6,161 nucleotides of DNA from Desulfobacterales bacterium (GTDB lineage Bacteria; Desulfobacterota; Desulfobacteria; Desulfobacterales; UBA11574): contig JAQYVG010000201.1 of assembly GCA_030145595.1 (NCBI GenBank), positions 1 through 6,161 on the forward strand, given 5' to 3'. Position 1 is the stretch's first letter. Each line of letters opens with the position of its first letter. Shown here one piece after another: positions 3,981 through 6,161 of the stretch. The notes beneath the pieces are model-generated. The model was not told where the DNA came from. It was given only the letters and a program-made list of their open reading frames with translations, and searched no databases. Made by a program: the position numbers and the translations under genes.

Positions 3981-5753
3981 TTATCCTTCACTAAATATTT
4001 TATCGGACAGAATACTACCGTAAGTATTTTGCACCAGGTTCATGACGCCTTTGGTGGAAGTCTCTTTCAGCACTTCTGTTACAAAGGATCTGGTTTCAGT
4101 TATTGATAGAGACCTTATCATTTTTTTTGCCGCCGGTATGGATTGCGGGTTCATGCTCAACTTTTCCATCCCCAGCCCCAAAAGAACCGGCAAGTTCATC
4201 GGATCACCAGCCATCTCGCCGCACATAAAGACATTTATACCGCTGTCGCGAGCTACATCGGCAATATGTTTGACCATACGGATAACGGCAGGGTGCAACG
4301 GCTGATAAAGATGGGCTACCTGCCTGTTCCCTCTGTCGACTGCTAATGAAAATTGAATCAGATCGTTAGTGCCGATACTGAAAAAATCAACACTTTTCGC
4401 CATAATATCCGCCAAAATTGCCGCTGAAGGAACCTCGATCATGATCCCAACTTCAATCTTTCCGTCATAATCGATACCTTCATTGTCGAGAGAATCGGCG
4501 GCCTCATATAGAATCTTTTTGGCCTCAAGAATTTCTTCATGGCATGAGATCATGGGGAGTAAAATCCTGACGTGCCCGAACGCCGAAGCCCTTAATATGG
4601 CTCGAAGCTGGGTCTTGAAAATGTCGGGCTTTTGCAGGCAGTATCGAATGCCGCGAAGTCCGAGTACAGGGTTGGCCTCATCAGAATCGGATGCATAAGA
4701 AACTGATTTGTCACCATCTATATCAAGAGTTCGGATGGTAACCGGCCGGGGGGTGATAACGTCGACAACATCCTTGTATTTATCAAAAAGTTCATCTTCA
4801 CTGGGAAAACCAGAGCGACTGAGATATTGAAATTCCGTGCGGTAAAGGCCGATACCGTCTCCACCGTAGGTCATAACGGCGGCAACTTCTTCAGGAAGCT
4901 CAATATTACCCATCACCTGAAGGTGGATACCGTCCAGTGTCTCCGCCGGAAGATGGCTCTCCCGTGAAATAAAGGCTTTATGCGCCTCGTACCTTTCCTT
5001 GCGTTCTTCGAATTGGATCAGTGCCTGGTCGGTGGGATTAATAATAACAACACCGGCCGTGCCGTCCACAATGATAATGTCATCATTTTTGATTAAACGG
5101 GTGACATTTTCGAGTCCCAGGACTGCAGGAATCTCAAGACTCCTGGCGATAATGCCCGTGTGGGATGCCTTACCGCCGCGGTCGGTTACAAATCCCATGA
5201 CTTTCTCCAGCTGTATCTGGCTGGTTTCCGCAGGAGATAGATCGGTCGCCACCAGGATAACCTGCTTGCCGATGGAAGCAATACTCTCGGTTTCGGCTCC
5301 AACCAGATTACGCATAATGCTGTCAGAAACATGGATGATATCGGCCGCCCGGGTCCGCAGGTAGGAATCGGTCATGTCGCTGAACATCGCTTTTACATTT
5401 GATACCACGGCCTTGAGAGCCCACTCGGCATTTACCTGTTCGTTTTCAATGGTCTCAATTGCCCGTCCATATAGCATCTTGTCTTTGAACAGCACCATAT
5501 GGGTCTCAAGAATATGAGCATGCTGGCTAAGATCTTTAGGGGTTTGTTCAATAATTTTATTAAGCTCGTCTTTGGCCTTCTTTACAGCATCCTTAAAGCG
5601 TTTGATCTCTTCTTTTAAATTTTCTCTTTTGACAGAATATTTTTCAACAACATCAACACCTTCTCGACCAACCAGATATGCCTTGCCTATGCATATTCCG
5701 GGTGAGGCCGCAATCCCGTGGATCTGCCTTTCTGTGCCGTTGTTTTTCAACAT
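3981..5753 (-). CDS. ptsI: Phosphoenolpyruvate-protein phosphotransferase (PTS enzyme I)
   Basis: Enzyme I takes phosphate from phosphoenolpyruvate onto a histidine and passes it to HPr, in the cytoplasm. The 590 residues fit enzyme I proper, and no GAF domain precedes it, so it is not PtsP. An N-terminal HPr-binding helical part leads to GGKASHTGIIARSLEIPAV with the phosphorylated H198. The PEP-binding barrel shows GIGLYRTEFQYL (R305), RTLDIDGDK (R341), IMIEVPSAA (E440), GTNDLIQFSL (D464) and CGEMAGDP (C511). All catalytic residues are kept. The RTLDIGGDK motif has Asp in place of the first Gly, a small oddity. ATG at 5753 has GGGG 11 nt upstream. It lies 6 bp from ptsH and 6 bp from smpB in one apparent operon. 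Confidence 0.96.
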   Translation of the reverse strand: MLKNNGTERQIHGIAASPGICIGKAYLVGREGVDVVEKYSVKRENLKEEIKRFKDAVKKAKDELNKIIEQTPKDLSQHAHILETHMVLFKDKMLYGRAIETIENEQVNAEWALKAVVSNVKAMFSDMTDSYLRTRAADIIHVSDSIMRNLVGAETESIASIGKQVILVATDLSPAETSQIQLEKVMGFVTDRGGKASHTGIIARSLEIPAVLGLENVTRLIKNDDIIIVDGTAGVVIINPTDQALIQFEERKERYEAHKAFISRESHLPAETLDGIHLQVMGNIELPEEVAAVMTYGGDGIGLYRTEFQYLSRSGFPSEDELFDKYKDVVDVITPRPVTIRTLDIDGDKSVSYASDSDEANPVLGLRGIRYCLQKPDIFKTQLRAILRASAFGHVRILLPMISCHEEILEAKKILYEAADSLDNEGIDYDGKIEVGIMIEVPSAAILADIMAKSVDFFSIGTNDLIQFSLAVDRGNRQVAHLYQPLHPAVIRMVKHIADVARDSGINVFMCGEMAGDPMNLPVLLGLGMEKLSMNPQSIPAAKKMIRSLSITETRSFVTEVLKETSTKGVMNLVQNTYGSILSDKIFSEG

Positions 5754-5759
5754 ATAGCT

Positions 5760-6050
5760 TTATTCCCCAAAACCGCTTTCAACGAGCTTCACAAGATCAT
5801 TCAATATTTCATGATCCAATTGATCGTCAATTTTTATGGTTATTTCTGAACCCTGCTCACAAGCAAGGGTAAGGATGTCGACAATGCTGGAAGCATCCGC
5901 CTTGGCACCGTCTTTGATTATCCATATTTTTGATTTACTGTTTTGGGCCCTTTTTGCTATCTTGGTTGCCGACCTTGCATGCAGGCCCAAGGCGTTGATG
6001 ATAATAACATCCTGATAAAGCCCTCTGTCCGATTTAACCATAATAGACAT
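5760..6050 (-). CDS. ptsH: Phosphocarrier protein HPr
   Basis: HPr accepts phosphate from enzyme I and hands it on to EIIA-type proteins. NALGLHARSATKIAKRAQ carries the active-site H24. The segment ADASSIVDIL places S55 exactly 31 residues later, the same spacing as His15 to Ser46 in the well-studied proteins. The protein could thus also be phosphorylated on serine by HPr kinase (HprK), though no hprK is in view. At 96 residues it is slightly long, with about nine extra N-terminal residues. ATG at 6050 is used; ATG at 6041 is an alternative, and neither has a clear ribosome binding site. The gene leads the ptsI-smpB operon. The 111 bp upstream to the window edge are AT-rich, with no certain promoter and no gene. 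Confidence 0.95.
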   Translation of the reverse strand: MSIMVKSDRGLYQDVIIINALGLHARSATKIAKRAQNSKSKIWIIKDGAKADASSIVDILTLACEQGSEITIKIDDQLDHEILNDLVKLVESGFGE

Positions 6051-6161
6051 TTTTTGTAGTGTTGAATTCGTGACTTATTACGAGATCATCATACCTAAAA
6101 ACTGCATGAAAACTTTTGAAAAGGAAATTTTATTTTATAATAACAATTGGTTGGCGCCATT

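Overview
This window most likely comes from a Gram-negative, Desulfobacterota-like (deltaproteobacterial) chromosome. I infer this from the compact HPr - enzyme I - smpB - ssrA order and the tmRNA tag ADDYNYALAA. It is an inference from gene content, not a database match.

The right half (about 2855-6050, all minus strand) is core genome. Read in the direction of transcription, it holds HPr (ptsH), enzyme I (ptsI), SmpB and the tmRNA gene ssrA. The three protein genes are 6 bp apart and look like one operon. ssrA follows after a 304-bp gap that contains its own sigma70-type promoter and two inverted repeats. HPr and enzyme I form the general phosphorelay of the phosphotransferase system; no sugar permease (EII) gene is present here. 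SmpB and tmRNA work together in trans-translation to rescue stalled ribosomes.

The left part (1-2850) is accessory DNA next to the 3' end of ssrA. It holds a hipBA-type toxin-antitoxin pair, which is visibly GC-rich and sits between AT-rich flanks. It also holds a complete small GIY-YIG nuclease gene and a debris zone (about 1770-2360). I translated that zone by hand. It contains the C-terminal tail of an IS30-family transposase, the C-terminal tail of a second and different GIY-YIG protein, and two small ORFs of unknown worth. Between the GIY-YIG gene and ssrA lies an imperfect tandem repeat with an identical 36-bp core. One copy supplies the start codon of the GIY-YIG gene and the other ends 5 bp from the tmRNA 3' end.

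At the far left edge, a good promoter, a ribosome binding site and an ATG point to another minus-strand gene that leaves the window after 19 codons. An 11-bp inverted repeat brackets its promoter. No CRISPR array, integrase, tRNA or rRNA gene was seen. The best candidate for something not yet described is the arrangement of GIY-YIG gene and repeats beside ssrA.
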